NCBI RefSeq assembly: GCF_022647325.1
Contig: NZ_CP071405.1
Span: forward strand, 682,001-746,000
DNA: 64,000 nucleotides
Direction of reading: 5' to 3'
Source: Pantoea deleyi
Lineage (GTDB): Bacteria; Pseudomonadota; Gammaproteobacteria; Enterobacterales; Enterobacteriaceae
Position 1 is the first letter of the stretch. Every line of letters starts with the position of its first letter. The notes beneath the pieces were generated by a model, which searched no databases, had not been told where the DNA came from, and saw only the letters and a program-made list of their open reading frames with translations. Made by a program: the position numbers and the translations under genes. Positions 34,509-44,324 of the stretch are shown here, in pieces.

Positions 34509-35180
34509 ATGTCAGATGAACACCTGGTGGCGAATCCGGTGAAAATAGCGGCCACCAAAGGCAGTTACGTCGCATTAATTTTTGCCATTCTGTTTTTCTC
34601 AGGGCTTTTTTATAAGGTGGAGGGACTTTCCTGGCTCGGTGCCTTTGACTTCACTACCCTGGGAGGGAGCTTCGGCACCATGAAAGATCCCGCCAGCAAC
34701 ACCTTTCTGGGCGCAGGCGGACTCAGCGCCAAAGCAGGCTTCCTGTTCGCCCTGTCGCTGACGCCCACGGTGATGCTGGCGCTGGGCGTGCTGGAGATCT
34801 TCACCCACTACGGCGCCATCCGCGCGGCACACCGGTTGCTGACGCCGCTGCTGAAGCCGCTGATGGGGCTGCCGGGCCGGTGTGGTCTGGCATTAATCAC
34901 CGATCTGCAAAGCACCGACGCCGGGGCGGCCTTAACCAAAGAGATGGCCGACCAGAAACAGATCGGGAAAAAAGAGCTGGTGGTGATGAGCGCCTGGCAA
35001 TATTCCGGTGCCGGCCTGATCAATAACTATTTCGCTATCGGCTCCGCGCTGTTTGCCTCGATGACGCTGCCGATCATCATTCCGCTGTTACTCATGTTCG
35101 TACTGAAATTTGTCGGTGCGGCGATAACCCGCGCCATGTTAAACAGTGTCTATAAAAAGGATTTCGCCGATGAAAAATAG
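34509..35180 (+). CDS. yjiH: YjiH-family inner membrane protein (nucleoside-recognition/Gate domain)
   Basis: This 223-aa polytopic membrane protein contains a nucleoside-transporter-like Gate domain. Families of this kind, split into two short proteins, occur with peptidases or amidohydrolases. The visible segment GRCGLALITDLQSTDAGAAL is typical. In E. coli yjiH-yjiG is followed by isoaspartyl dipeptidase iadA; here an M20 amidohydrolase takes that place. The stop overlaps yjiG. Function is unknown; a paired transporter for the amidohydrolase's substrate or product is a reasonable guess. AGGAG precedes the start. Confidence 0.88.
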   Translation: MSDEHLVANPVKIAATKGSYVALIFAILFFSGLFYKVEGLSWLGAFDFTTLGGSFGTMKDPASNTFLGAGGLSAKAGFLFALSLTPTVMLALGVLEIFTHYGAIRAAHRLLTPLLKPLMGLPGRCGLALITDLQSTDAGAALTKEMADQKQIGKKELVVMSAWQYSGAGLINNYFAIGSALFASMTLPIIIPLLLMFVLKFVGAAITRAMLNSVYKKDFADEK

Positions 35181-35646
35181 TCCCGCCACGACCGCCGCGA
35201 ATCCGTTTGATGTGTTTGTCACCGGCGCGCGCAAGGGGTTTCACATCGCCATCCATAACCTGATGCCGAATGTGGTGATGGCTTATGTGCTGGCCGAAGT
35301 CCTGAATCTGCTCGGGATTATGCAGTTTCTCGGCCATGTCTTTGCGCCGGTGATGGGGCTGTTTGGCCTGCCGGGCGAGGCGATCACGGTGCTGCTCACG
35401 GCATGGCTGTCGTCATCGGCGGGCACCGGTGTTGCGGTCAGCCTGCTGACCAAAGGGCTGCTGACGGGGGCCGATATCACCATTCTGGCTCCGGCGATCT
35501 TCCTTATGGGGTCGCAGCTGCAATATATGGGGCGGCTGCTGGGCGTGGCCGATGTGCCCAAAAAATACTGGCCGCTGCTGATGCTGGTCAGCATCATCAA
35601 CGCGCTGATCGCGATGTCTGTTATGCGTCTGTTTATACAGGAGTAA
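35170..35646 (+). CDS. yjiG: YjiG-family inner membrane protein
   Basis: This 158-aa partner of YjiH has a second Gate-type domain with PNVVMAYVLAEVLNLLG, VMGLFGLPGEAITVLL and MGSQLQYMGRLLGVADVP, all matching E. coli YjiG. The start at 35170 overlaps the yjiH stop by 11 bp; the in-frame upstream ATG at 35146 would reach further into yjiH and has no better site. The gene is followed by the amidohydrolase after 4 bp. The pair probably forms one membrane unit. Confidence 0.88.
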   Translation: MKNSPATTAANPFDVFVTGARKGFHIAIHNLMPNVVMAYVLAEVLNLLGIMQFLGHVFAPVMGLFGLPGEAITVLLTAWLSSSAGTGVAVSLLTKGLLTGADITILAPAIFLMGSQLQYMGRLLGVADVPKKYWPLLMLVSIINALIAMSVMRLFIQE

Positions 35647-35650
35647 CGCT

Positions 35651-36754
35651 GTGTCTGAGGTTTTAGAGCATTACCACTATTTGCACGAGATTCCGGAACT
35701 CGGTTTTCAGGAGGTGAAAACCTCGGCCTATATCGCAGACCAGCTGGAGAAGGCGGGCCTGAAGGTAACGCGCAACATCAACAACACCACCGGCATCGTG
35801 GCGGAGATCGACAGCGGCGTGCCGGGCCCGGTGCTGGCGCTGCGCGCGGATATGGATGCTCTGGGGCATATCATCGACGGTGTGCCCTGTGCGCGTCATA
35901 CCTGCGGCCACGACGGACACGCGTCGGTGGTGCTGACGGCGGCGGCAGCGCTGCTGCGCGAGGGCGCGGTCAAACGTGGCCGTCTGAAGATCCTGTTCCA
36001 GCCCGCCGAAGAGCTGGGGGCCGGGGCGCTGTCGATGATTGCGGGGGGCGCGCTGGATGATGTGGAGATGATCCTGGGATTCCATCTGCGCCCACTGGAG
36101 GAGTGCGTGGTCGGCCAGGCGATACCCGCCGTGCGCTATTCCGCCTGCAGCACGCTGGAAGCCACGATCAAGGGCCAGCCCGCGCACGCGGCCCGTCCGC
36201 ATCTGGGCGTCAATGCGCTGGATGCCGCCGTGCAGGCGGTGCAGGCCGTTAACGCCATCCATCTGCCACCCGGCCTGACCTGGAGCGTCAAGGCGACCCG
36301 CTTCCTCTGCGATGCAGGCGTGACCAACTCGGTGCCGGATGAGGCCCGCGTGGTGTGGGATCTGCGCTCGCAGGAGAACGGGCCGATGACGCTGCTGAAA
36401 GAGCAGGTCACGCGCGCCATCACCCACAGCGTGGCGGCACTGGGGGCCAGCGCGGACGTGCGCGTGCTGAAAGAGATGCCCGCTGCCGAGATTGACGATG
36501 AGGCGACCGCCGTCATCCGCGCCGCCATCGTCGAGGTGCTGGGCGAAGAGGGGGCGCTGCCAACCCGCACCACGCCAGGCAGCGAGGACTTCTTTTACTA
36601 TCCGGTGACGCGCCCGGGCGTCAAAGCGGGCTTCTGGGGACTGGGCACCGGCCTGACACCGGGCCTGCATCATCCTGAGATGCGTTTCGATCTCAGCGCG
36701 CTGGAGATCGGGGTGCAGATCTTCAAAGCCTGCGTCAGAAAGGTGCTGGGATAA
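35651..36754 (+). CDS. M20 family (M20D) metallo-amidohydrolase
   Basis: This 367-aa enzyme belongs to the aminoacylase/hippurate/IAA-amino-acid hydrolase group, which cleaves N-acyl amino acids. Metal-ligand motifs are visible: CGHDGH (85-90), the Glu pair in FQPAEELGAGA (120-121) and the late His in PGLHHPEMRF. A lid domain (about 165-280) includes GQPAHAARPHLGVNA. The start is GTG 35651, 4 bp after the yjiG stop with AGGAG 7 nt upstream. The context yjiH-yjiG-hydrolase matches E. coli yjiH-yjiG-iadA with a different hydrolase. Natural substrate unknown. Confidence 0.9.
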   Translation: MSEVLEHYHYLHEIPELGFQEVKTSAYIADQLEKAGLKVTRNINNTTGIVAEIDSGVPGPVLALRADMDALGHIIDGVPCARHTCGHDGHASVVLTAAAALLREGAVKRGRLKILFQPAEELGAGALSMIAGGALDDVEMILGFHLRPLEECVVGQAIPAVRYSACSTLEATIKGQPAHAARPHLGVNALDAAVQAVQAVNAIHLPPGLTWSVKATRFLCDAGVTNSVPDEARVVWDLRSQENGPMTLLKEQVTRAITHSVAALGASADVRVLKEMPAAEIDDEATAVIRAAIVEVLGEEGALPTRTTPGSEDFFYYPVTRPGVKAGFWGLGTGLTPGLHHPEMRFDLSALEIGVQIFKACVRKVLG

Positions 36755-37032
36755 CCAGGACCGGGCGGCCGCAGCTGCGGTCGCCTCACCGTTTCCCGAT
36801 CCGCCTCCGATAAATCGCGTTTCTCTCCCTGTAGGCCGCGCGCGCAAAATATTGTATGCTATGCCGCCTTAAAGCTGACCAGGTAACCGGACTTCACGCC
36901 AATGTAACGACGCGCTGACCCGCCAACGATGAAAGATCGATTCTGGCACCGTTTACCCGCCGGTAAGGTTCTGCCGGCCACCGTGATTTATCAGCAGCGC
37001 CAGCATGTGCGCTGCCTATTGAGAAGAATTCC

Positions 37033-38619
37033 ATGTCTAATCCCTTTTTAGAAGAGGTGGCTCGCCGCCGCACCTTCGCGATCATTTCTCACCCGGATGC
37101 CGGTAAAACCACCATTACCGAAAAAGTGCTGCTGTTCGGACAGGCTATCCAGACCGCCGGTACGGTGAAAGGCCGTGGCTCTAACCAGCACGCCAAGTCA
37201 GACTGGATGGAGATGGAGAAACAGCGTGGTATCTCCATTACCACCTCGGTCATGCAGTTTCCCTATCGCGACAGCCTGGTCAACCTGCTGGATACCCCCG
37301 GCCACGAAGATTTCTCGGAAGATACCTACCGTACCCTGACGGCGGTTGACTGCTGCCTGATGGTGATCGATGCCGCGAAAGGCGTTGAGGATCGTACCCG
37401 TAAGCTGATGGAAGTTACCCGTCTGCGCGACACGCCGATCCTGACCTTTATGAACAAACTTGACCGTGACATCCGCGATCCGATGGAGCTGCTGGATGAG
37501 GTCGAGAGCGAGCTGAAAATCGCCTGTGCGCCGATCACCTGGCCGATTGGCTGCGGCAAGCTGTTCAAGGGTGTTTATCACCTCTATAAAGATGAAACCT
37601 ATCTTTATCAGACCGGTAAAGGCCACACCATTCAGGATGTGCGCATCGTGAAAGGGCTGAACAACCCGGATCTCGACGCCGCCGTAGGTGACGATCTGGC
37701 GTCGCAGCTGCGCGAAGAGCTGGAGCTGGTTCAGGGTGCCTCGCACGAGTTCGAGCAGGAAGCCTTCCTGAATGGCGAACTCTCGCCGGTCTTCTTCGGC
37801 ACCGCGCTGGGTAACTTCGGCGTCGACCATATGCTGGATGGCCTGGTTGCCTGGGCGCCGCGCCCGATGCCGCGCGACACCGACACCCGCCGGGTGGACG
37901 CGAAAGAAGAGAAGTTCACCGGCTTCGTGTTTAAGATCCAGGCCAATATGGACCCGAAACACCGCGACCGCGTCGCCTTTATGCGTGTGGTGTCCGGTAA
38001 ATATGAAAAAGGGATGAAGCTGCGTCAGGTGCGCACCGGCAAAGACGTGATGATCTCCGACGCGCTGACCTTCATGGCCGGCGACCGTGCGCACGTTGAA
38101 GAAGCCTATCCCGGCGACATCATCGGTCTGCATAACCACGGCACCATTCAGATTGGCGACACCTTTACCCAGGGTGAGAATATGAAGTTCACCGGCATTC
38201 CGAACTTCGCGCCAGAGCTGTTCCGCCGTATCCGCCTGCGCGATCCGCTGAAGCAGAAACAGCTGCTGAAAGGGCTGGTTCAGCTGTCGGAAGAGGGCGC
38301 CGTGCAGGTGTTCCGCCCGGTGCATAACAACGATCTGATCGTGGGCGCCGTCGGGGTGCTGCAGTTCGACGTGGTCGTGGCGCGTCTGAAAAGCGAATAT
38401 AACGTCGAAGCGATCTACGAAGCGATTAACGTCTCCACGGCGCGCTGGGTCGAGTGTGATGACGTGAAAAAGTTTGATGACTTCCAGCGTAAAAACGAAG
38501 TGAACCTGGCGCTCGATGGCGGTGATAATTTGACTTATATCGCGCCAACCATGGTGAATCTGAATATTACTCAGGAACGTTATCCCGACGTCCGTTTCCG
38601 CAAAACGCGCGAGCACTGA
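37033..38619 (+). CDS. prfC: Peptide chain release factor 3
   Basis: RF3 is the GTPase that removes RF1/RF2 from the ribosome after peptide release. The 528-aa protein shows the G1 motif HPDAGKTT (20-27), the switch segment [12 protein letters not shown]3 [14 protein letters not shown] and G4 NKLD. Domain II and a domain III typical of RF3 follow. Length equals E. coli RF3 (529 aa). osmY lies downstream as in E. coli. A hairpin at 38633-38657 may end its transcript. Confidence 0.98.
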   Translation: MSNPFLEEVARRRTFAIISHPDAGKTTITEKVLLFGQAIQTAGTVKGRGSNQHAKSDWMEMEKQRGISITTSVMQFPYRDSLVNLLDTPGHEDFSEDTYRTLTAVDCCLMVIDAAKGVEDRTRKLMEVTRLRDTPILTFMNKLDRDIRDPMELLDEVESELKIACAPITWPIGCGKLFKGVYHLYKDETYLYQTGKGHTIQDVRIVKGLNNPDLDAAVGDDLASQLREELELVQGASHEFEQEAFLNGELSPVFFGTALGNFGVDHMLDGLVAWAPRPMPRDTDTRRVDAKEEKFTGFVFKIQANMDPKHRDRVAFMRVVSGKYEKGMKLRQVRTGKDVMISDALTFMAGDRAHVEEAYPGDIIGLHNHGTIQIGDTFTQGENMKFTGIPNFAPELFRRIRLRDPLKQKQLLKGLVQLSEEGAVQVFRPVHNNDLIVGAVGVLQFDVVVARLKSEYNVEAIYEAINVSTARWVECDDVKKFDDFQRKNEVNLALDGGDNLTYIAPTMVNLNITQERYPDVRFRKTREH

Positions 38620-38632
38620 TCGCGCTGTTTCC

Positions 38633-38663
38633 GGGCCATTCCAGCAGAGAATGGCCCTGTTTC
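38633..38663 (+). terminator. Probable terminator after prfC
   Basis: GGGCCATTC and GAATGGCCC form a 9-bp stem with a 7-nt loop, 14 bp after the stop. The following TGTTTCCCC has only a short T-run, so termination may be partial. Confidence 0.55.
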
Positions 38664-38752
38664 CCCCGCTCCAGACTCCTCCTAAAAACCCTGTTTTTCA
38701 TCTGTTTTGACGTGTGATCAACCAGTTAGCCAGGCAAGTTGCAAAATGCCGT

Positions 38753-38759
38753 CTATGAT
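38753..38759 (+). promoter_or_regulatory. Candidate sigma-S type -10 element of osmY
   Basis: CTATGAT lies about 120 bp before the osmY start. A C immediately before the hexamer is a sigma-S preference, and osmY is a known sigma-S gene in E. coli. No good -35 was seen. Confidence 0.4.
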
Positions 38760-38879
38760 TATTTTATCGGACGGCGGAAGAGACTTCTCTTGTCCTTACG
38801 TCCTGTAACGCAGCGGCCTTTATTGCCTCTGTTTCGCCCACAGTTTTTGGGTGAGTTAACTGATAGAAGGAAGATATCG

Positions 38880-39494
38880 ATGAACAAGACTAAGATTGCT
38901 AAAACCCTGATGGCCGCCATGATTGGTTCAGCTCTGATCAGCGGCAGCGCACTGGCTGATGAATCCATGTCGCAGAAAGCGTCACAGACAGCCGACAGCG
39001 CGGGTTCAAAAATCGATAGTTCTATGAAAAAAGTCGATGGTTTTATGGATGACAGCGGCATCACCGCCAAAGCCAAAGCGGCCCTGGTGGATGACGACGC
39101 AATTAAAAGCACGGATATCTCGGTAAAAACGCATCAGGGCGTCGTGACCTTAAGCGGTTTCGTCACCTCACAGGAGCAGGCTGAAAAGGCTGTGGCTGTG
39201 GTGCAGAAAATCGAAGGTGTTAAATCCGTCAGCGACAAACTACACGTCCGTGACAGCAAATCATCTTCAGTGAAAGGTTATGCGGGTGATGCCGCTACGA
39301 CCAGCGAAATTAAAGCTAAGCTATTAGCAGATGACATTGTCCCGTCGCGCAACGTCAAAGTTGAGACTACCGACGGTGTTGTTCAGCTTTCAGGCCATGT
39401 TGCTACTCAGGCACAGTCAGACCGTGCAGAAAGCATCGCCAAGGCCATTGAAGGCGTGAAAAGCGTTAAGAATGACCTGACGGTTAAATCTTAA
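38880..39494 (+). CDS. osmY: Periplasmic osmotically inducible protein OsmY
   Basis: OsmY is a periplasmic stress protein with chaperone-like activity induced by osmotic stress and stationary phase. The 204-aa product has a signal peptide ([16 protein letters not shown]) and two BON domains (about 58-125 and 137-204), with repeats of the type [16 protein letters not shown] and [16 protein letters not shown]. The start at 38880 follows GAAGGAAG and fits E. coli OsmY (201 aa); a longer frame from 38739 has no support. Confidence 0.96.
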   Translation: MNKTKIAKTLMAAMIGSALISGSALADESMSQKASQTADSAGSKIDSSMKKVDGFMDDSGITAKAKAALVDDDAIKSTDISVKTHQGVVTLSGFVTSQEQAEKAVAVVQKIEGVKSVSDKLHVRDSKSSSVKGYAGDAATTSEIKAKLLADDIVPSRNVKVETTDGVVQLSGHVATQAQSDRAESIAKAIEGVKSVKNDLTVKS

Positions 39495-39592
39495 TGGCTG
39501 ACGTGCGGTTGCTCCGGTGGCCGCACGAATAAAAGACACCCATCCGGGGATGAAATAAGCAGTTCGAATTTAAATAGGGTAAGGAGAGGCTT

Positions 39593-39754
39593 ATGTTTCG
39601 TTGGGGCATTATTTTTCTGGTCATCGCGCTGATTGCTGCAGCGTTAGGTTTCGGCGGTTTAGCGGGTACAGCAGCATGGGCAGCTAAAGTTGTCTTCGTT
39701 GTCGGTATTATCCTGTTCCTCATCAGCCTGTTCACCGGCCGTAAAAAGCTTTAG
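39593..39754 (+). CDS. ytjA: Small membrane protein YtjA (DUF1328)
   Basis: This 53-aa protein has two membrane helices and starts [20 protein letters not shown], matching the YtjA/DUF1328 family found widely next to osmY. AAGGAG precedes the ATG at a good distance. Function unknown; expression with osmY in stress is likely from the neighbourhood. Confidence 0.92.
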   Translation: MFRWGIIFLVIALIAAALGFGGLAGTAAWAAKVVFVVGIILFLISLFTGRKKL

Positions 39755-39972
39755 CCGATGAGTCCTGCAGTATAGTGCAACCTGTTGCATAGAGCGGAGA
39801 CCCGTCATCCGCCGCGAGTGACCTGAGGAGAGGGATCCCTTCATTTCGCGGCGATGGCAAGCCAGCACGCTGGCCTGCCGGTTAAAGGATTAGATGACTG
39901 GTTCTCCGGCATGCTGCCGTCATTAACGGAACGATCCCTCAGCATACCCGGAACCCTGATGAGGTTCGCACA

Positions 39973-41025
39973 ATGGGTATTCGCATTCCTGTCACACTCG
40001 GTGCCATCGAACCTCTGGCCCTGGCCCCTTTTAAATCCCGGAAAATTGCTCTCGTCTGCGAAGGCGGCGGTCAGCGCGGCATCTTCACTGCCGGTGTCCT
40101 GGATGAATTTCAGCGCGCCCGATTCAATCCCTTTCAGCTGCTGCTTGGCACCTCTGCGGGGGCACAAAACCTCTCAGCCTATGTCTGCGGTCAGCCTGGC
40201 TATGCCCGGCGCGTGATTACCCGTTATACCACCAGCAAACTCTTTTTCGATCCGCTGCGCTTTGTGCGGGGCGGCAACCTGATCGACCTCGACTGGCTGA
40301 TTGAGATTACCCGCAGTGAATTCCCGCTGGCGATGCAGCACGCCGAGCAGGCCTTTGCCAGCGGGCGTGAATTTTATATGTGCGCCTGTCGCAGCGACGA
40401 CTATACGCCAGGCTACTTTACCCCCACGGCCGAAAACTGGCTGGACCTGATCAAAGCCTCCAGCGCCATTCCCGGTTTCTACCGGCTGGGCGTAAACCTG
40501 GAGGGGATCAGCTACCTCGACGGCGGCATCAGCGATGCGATCCCGGTACGGGAAGCCGCGCGCCGGGGGGCCGATACCATTGTGGTGATCCGCACCGTGC
40601 CGTCGCAGATGTTCTATACGCCCAAATGGGTTAAACGCATGGAGCGCTGGCTCAGCACCGGCGCGCTGCAGCCGATGATCAACGTGCTCAATATGCATGA
40701 GCAGAGCTATCGCGAGATCCAGCAGTTTATTGAAAATCCGCCGGACGATTTGCGTATCATTGAAATCTTTCCCCCGCATGCGCTGGCCAGCAGCGCGCTG
40801 GGCAGCCGGATCGCCTCGCTGAATCAGGATTATCATCTGGGACGACGCTGCGGGCGCTACTTCATCGCCACGCTGGGCCAGTGGCTGAGCGACGCGGAGC
40901 CGCTGAGCCCGCCGCGCATCGTGACGCCGCCCGCGCCGGTCGCCAACGCGCCCGACACCCGGCCGATTATCACGCCGTCGCTGGCGGACAACGATGCGGA
41001 TTACGACAAAGGATCGCTGGCATGA
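39973..41025 (+). CDS. yjjU: Patatin-like phospholipase family protein YjjU
   Basis: This 350-aa predicted serine hydrolase has the patatin oxyanion motif GGGQRG (31-36), nucleophile S61 in GTSAG and the Asp of the catalytic dyad in DGGISDAIPV. The family includes phospholipases and esterases; YjjU has no proven substrate. It overlaps yjjV by 4 bp (ATGA), so the two are co-translated, as in E. coli. Length is close to E. coli YjjU (357 aa). Confidence 0.93.
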   Translation: MGIRIPVTLGAIEPLALAPFKSRKIALVCEGGGQRGIFTAGVLDEFQRARFNPFQLLLGTSAGAQNLSAYVCGQPGYARRVITRYTTSKLFFDPLRFVRGGNLIDLDWLIEITRSEFPLAMQHAEQAFASGREFYMCACRSDDYTPGYFTPTAENWLDLIKASSAIPGFYRLGVNLEGISYLDGGISDAIPVREAARRGADTIVVIRTVPSQMFYTPKWVKRMERWLSTGALQPMINVLNMHEQSYREIQQFIENPPDDLRIIEIFPPHALASSALGSRIASLNQDYHLGRRCGRYFIATLGQWLSDAEPLSPPRIVTPPAPVANAPDTRPIITPSLADNDADYDKGSLA

Positions 41026-41819
41026 GATTTATCGACACGCACTGTCACTTTGATTTTCCGCCCTTTGAGGGGGATGCCGACGGCAGCCTGGCCCGCGCGG
41101 CGGAGGCGGGCGTCGAGAAAATTATCATTCCGGCTATCGATGCCAGCCGCTTCGGGCGGGTCTGCGAGCTGGCCGCAACGCATCCGGCGCTCTACGCCGC
41201 GCTGGGGCTGCATCCCATCGTGATTGAACATCATCGGGACGATCATCTCGATCAGCTGGAAACCTTACTGCAACAGCGGCCGCGTAAGCTGGTGGCGATC
41301 GGCGAGATCGGGCTGGATCTCTACCGCGACGATCCGCAGTTTGATAAGCAGCAACGCTTTCTGGAGGCGCAGCTCAGGCTGGCGAAACACTACGCGCTGC
41401 CGGTGATCCTGCATTCGCGCCGGACGCACGACAAGCTGGCGCAGATCCTGCGTCGTCACGATCTGCCGCGCCGGGGCGTGGTGCACGGCTTTGCGGGCAG
41501 CCTGCAGCAGGCGCAGGCCTTTATTAAGCTGGGTTATGCGATTGGCATCGGCGGCACCATTACCTATGAACGCGCCAGCAAAACCCGTCAGACCGTGGCG
41601 CAGCTGCCGCTGGCGTCACTGCTGCTGGAGACCGACGCACCGGATATGCCGCTGCACGGCTTTCAGGGGCAGCCTAACCGCCCGGAGCGGGCGCGTCAGG
41701 TGTGGCAGACGCTCTGCAGCCTGCGTGAAGAGTCACCTGAAGCGATCGCCGATGCGCTGTGGCAGAACAGCCAGCGGCTGTTTCAGCTCGACCCGGCGTT
41801 TCCCGCGCGACGCAACTGA
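41022..41819 (+). CDS. yjjV: TatD-family metal-dependent hydrolase YjjV
   Basis: This 265-aa amidohydrolase-fold protein has the TatD signatures: DTHCHFDF at the N-terminus (metal ligands), ALGLHPI, AIGEIGLDLYR, VILHSRRTHD and LLLETDAPDM. TatD-family members are 3'-5' DNases or deoxyribonucleoside-processing enzymes. The start ATG 41022 overlaps the yjjU stop; the longer frame from 40881 lies in yjjU. In E. coli yjjW-yjjI lies between yjjV and deoC; here deoC follows directly after the regulatory region. Confidence 0.94.
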   Translation: MRFIDTHCHFDFPPFEGDADGSLARAAEAGVEKIIIPAIDASRFGRVCELAATHPALYAALGLHPIVIEHHRDDHLDQLETLLQQRPRKLVAIGEIGLDLYRDDPQFDKQQRFLEAQLRLAKHYALPVILHSRRTHDKLAQILRRHDLPRRGVVHGFAGSLQQAQAFIKLGYAIGIGGTITYERASKTRQTVAQLPLASLLLETDAPDMPLHGFQGQPNRPERARQVWQTLCSLREESPEAIADALWQNSQRLFQLDPAFPARRN

Positions 41820-41853
41820 TCCCCGCTGCGCCGCCTCCATCAGCCGGTTTAAA

Positions 41854-41869
41854 TGTGATAATAGTAACA
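41854..41869. promoter_or_regulatory. DeoR-like operator 1 (deo operon)
   Basis: TGTGATAATAGTAACA resembles the 16-bp DeoR operator TGTTAGAATTCTAACA, especially its right arm. It overlaps the -35 region of the proposed promoter P1. Confidence 0.55.
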
Positions 41870-41890
41870 TTGCTCCGGCTGGCGTATAAT
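41862..41890 (+). promoter_or_regulatory. Candidate deo promoter P1
   Basis: A perfect TATAAT at 41885-41890 preceded by GCG is spaced 17 bp from a weak TAGTAA -35. The DeoR-like site overlaps the -35, which would give direct repression. Confidence 0.45.
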
Positions 41891-41910
41891 GGCGATCAGG
41901 CCCTGTTATC

Positions 41911-41926
41911 TGAGATTACAGTCACA
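41911..41926. promoter_or_regulatory. CRP site 2 (upstream), deo operon
   Basis: TGAGATTACAGTCACA matches the CRP consensus TGTGA-N6-TCACA at 9 of 10 positions. Its centre is 53 bp upstream of the second CRP site, the spacing of the two CRP sites in E. coli deoP2. Confidence 0.75.
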
Positions 41927-41963
41927 GTATACGTGGCAGTTTTGCATCATCTTCTTATTCCTG

Positions 41964-41979
41964 TGTGACTCCTGGCACA
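41964..41979. promoter_or_regulatory. CRP site 1 (proximal), deo operon; CytR expected between the two
   Basis: TGTGACTCCTGGCACA matches the consensus at 9 of 10 positions. With a site centre at about -41.5 the start point would be near 42013, and TATTAT at 42001-42006 is then a well-placed -10. CytR binds between paired CRP sites in E. coli deoP2. Confidence 0.75.
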
Positions 41980-41997
41980 TATCAGCGCGCCTCAGAG

Positions 41998-42013
41998 TGT
42001 TATTATTATAACA
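41998..42013. promoter_or_regulatory. DeoR-like operator 2 overlapping promoter P2
   Basis: TGTTATTATTATAACA has perfect 6-bp outer arms and matches the DeoR operator consensus at its conserved ends. It covers the proposed -10 and start of P2. Confidence 0.65.
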
Positions 42014-42061
42014 TTCCGCCGACGAGCCGGTGGGTTGCATCCCGATCCTTTGGAGAGCCAC

Positions 42062-42841
42062 ATGACCGATATCAAACACCTTGCCCTGCGCGCCCTGAAA
42101 CTGATGGATTTGACCACCCTGAACGAAGACGACACCGACGCGAAAGTGATCGCCCTGTGTCATCAGGCTAAATCCCCGGCGGGCAACACCGCCGCGATCT
42201 GCATCTATCCGCGTTTCATTCCGGTTGCGCGTAAAACGCTGCGCGAGCAGGGCACCCCGGAGATCCGCATCGCCACCGTCACCAACTTCCCGCACGGCAA
42301 CGACGACATTGACATTGCGCTGGCAGAAACCCGCGCCGCCATCGCCTACGGCGCTGATGAGGTGGATGTGGTCTTCCCGTACCGTGCGCTGATCGCCGGT
42401 AACAGCCAGGTTGGTTTCGATCTGGTGAAAGCCTGTAAAACCGCCTGCGCGGAAGCGGATGTGCTGCTGAAGGTGATCATCGAAACCGGTGAGCTGAAAG
42501 AGGAAGCGCTGATCCGTCAGGCGTCTGAAATTGCTATCGATGCGGGCGCAGACTTCATCAAAACCTCCACCGGTAAAGTGCCGGTTAACGCCACGCCGGA
42601 AGTGGCGCAGATCATGATGAACGTGATCCGCGATAAAGGCGTCGGTCAGCAGGTCGGTTTCAAACCGGCGGGCGGTGTACGCACCGCTGACGATGCCGCG
42701 ATCTACCTGCAGATGGCGGACGCGACGCTGGGCGCAGAGTGGGCCGACGCGCGCCATTTCCGCTTTGGCGCATCCAGCCTGCTGGCGAGCCTGCTTAACA
42801 CCCTGGGTCACGAGAGCGACACCAGCAAAGCCGGTTACTGA
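42062..42841 (+). CDS. deoC: Deoxyribose-phosphate aldolase DeoC
   Basis: DeoC splits 2-deoxyribose-5-phosphate into glyceraldehyde-3-phosphate and acetaldehyde, the last step of deoxynucleoside breakdown. The 259-aa protein has the Schiff-base lysine in FIKTSTGKV and the second active-site lysine in [11 protein letters not shown], and it equals E. coli DeoC in length. TGGAGA precedes the ATG at 42062; an in-frame ATG at 42035 is less likely. It leads the deoC-deoA-deoB-deoD operon, controlled by the CRP and DeoR-like sites upstream. Confidence 0.98.
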   Translation: MTDIKHLALRALKLMDLTTLNEDDTDAKVIALCHQAKSPAGNTAAICIYPRFIPVARKTLREQGTPEIRIATVTNFPHGNDDIDIALAETRAAIAYGADEVDVVFPYRALIAGNSQVGFDLVKACKTACAEADVLLKVIIETGELKEEALIRQASEIAIDAGADFIKTSTGKVPVNATPEVAQIMMNVIRDKGVGQQVGFKPAGGVRTADDAAIYLQMADATLGAEWADARHFRFGASSLLASLLNTLGHESDTSKAGY

Positions 42842-42900
42842 TCCCTCTGGCGGTCGCCGACCGCCTCTTCTTCACTCTTTCCCTGAACCAGGGGGCTACC

Positions 42901-44229
42901 TTGTTCCTGCCACAAGAAATTATTCGTAAAAAACGTGATGGTCTTGCGCTGACGGAAGAGGAGATCCGCTTCTTCATCAACGGCGTGCGTGATAACACCG
43001 TGTCGGAAGGGCAGATCGCCGCGCTGGCGATGACCATCTATTTTCATGATATGACGCTGCCGGAGCGGGTGGCGCTGACGATGGCGATGCGTGATTCCGG
43101 CACGGTGCTGAACTGGAAGTCGCTGAACCTCAACGGTCCGCTGGTGGATAAGCACTCGACCGGCGGCGTCGGTGACGTCACATCGCTGATGTTAGGGCCG
43201 ATGGTCGCCGCCTGCGGCGGCTATGTGCCGATGATCTCCGGGCGCGGCCTGGGCCATACCGGCGGCACGCTGGACAAGCTGGAAGCGATTCCGGGCTTCG
43301 ATATCTTCCCGAGCGACGACCGCTTCCGCGAGATCATAAAGCAGGTCGGTGTCGCCATTATCGGCCAGACAAACTCGCTGGCACCGGCGGACAAGCGGTT
43401 CTACGCAACGCGTGACATCACCGCCACCGTCGACTCAATCCCGCTGATTACCGCCTCGATTCTGGCGAAAAAGCTGGCCGAAGGGCTGGATGCGCTGGTC
43501 ATGGATGTCAAAGTAGGTTCCGGCGCGTTTATGCCAACCTATGCGGCCTCAGAGAGCCTGGCGCAGTCGATCGTTGGCGTCGCCAATGGCGCAGGCTGCC
43601 AGACCACGGCTCTGCTGACCGATATGAATCAGGTGCTGGCCTCCTCAGCCGGTAATGCGCTGGAGGTGCGTGAAGCCGTGCGCTTCCTGACCGGAGAGGA
43701 GCGCAATCCGCGCCTGCTCGACGTCACGCTGGCGCTCTGCAGCGAGATGCTGATCTCCGGCAGACTGGCAGCCAGCGACAGCGAAGCGCGCCAGAAGCTG
43801 ATGGCGGTGCTGGACAACGGTCAGGCCGCCGAGTGCTTTGGCCGCATGGTCGCCGCGCAGAAGGGACCTGCCGATTTCGTCGAACGTTACGCAGCCTATC
43901 TGCCAGCGGCCACGCTGAGTAAACCGGTCTACGCTGACCAGCCAGGGATTGTCAGCAGCATGGATACCCGTGCGCTGGGCCTGGCGGTGGTGGCGATGGG
44001 CGGCGGGCGTCAGCGCGCCAGCGACACGATCGATTACAGCGTCGGGTTAGGCGAGATGATTACCCTGGGTGAACGCGCCGATGCGCAGCGTCCGCTGGCC
44101 GTCATTCACGCCAGCAGCGAGGATCAGTGGCAGCAGGCCGCCGCCGCGGTGAAAGCCGCGCTGGTGATCGGCGACAGCGCCCCGGCGGAGACGCCGGTCG
44201 TCTACCGTCGTGTGACCAATATCAGCTAA
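42901..44229 (+). CDS. deoA: Thymidine phosphorylase DeoA
   Basis: DeoA converts thymidine and phosphate to thymine and deoxyribose-1-phosphate. The 442-aa product shows the pyrimidine-phosphorylase signature [16 protein letters not shown], the phosphate/substrate segment [12 protein letters not shown] and [10 protein letters not shown]. The start is TTG 42901 ([11 protein letters not shown]...), as in E. coli DeoA, which also uses TTG and begins LFLAQE. It is the second gene of the operon, 59 bp after deoC. Confidence 0.97.
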   Translation: MFLPQEIIRKKRDGLALTEEEIRFFINGVRDNTVSEGQIAALAMTIYFHDMTLPERVALTMAMRDSGTVLNWKSLNLNGPLVDKHSTGGVGDVTSLMLGPMVAACGGYVPMISGRGLGHTGGTLDKLEAIPGFDIFPSDDRFREIIKQVGVAIIGQTNSLAPADKRFYATRDITATVDSIPLITASILAKKLAEGLDALVMDVKVGSGAFMPTYAASESLAQSIVGVANGAGCQTTALLTDMNQVLASSAGNALEVREAVRFLTGEERNPRLLDVTLALCSEMLISGRLAASDSEARQKLMAVLDNGQAAECFGRMVAAQKGPADFVERYAAYLPAATLSKPVYADQPGIVSSMDTRALGLAVVAMGGGRQRASDTIDYSVGLGEMITLGERADAQRPLAVIHASSEDQWQQAAAAVKAALVIGDSAPAETPVVYRRVTNIS

Positions 44230-44324
44230 CTGATCCGTAACCGGTGCCAGCGGCGATCCATTCGGGTATACTGATCTGATCGCTTTTTTTTGACTTGTCA
44301 CGCGCGGATGCGCAGGAGACTTGC

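Noticed and set aside
37198..38616. Long minus-strand ORF (472 codons) opposite prfC
   Set aside because: Exact shadow of prfC; composition is His/Arg/Gln-rich with no family resemblance. GC-rich DNA gives long antisense frames throughout the window.
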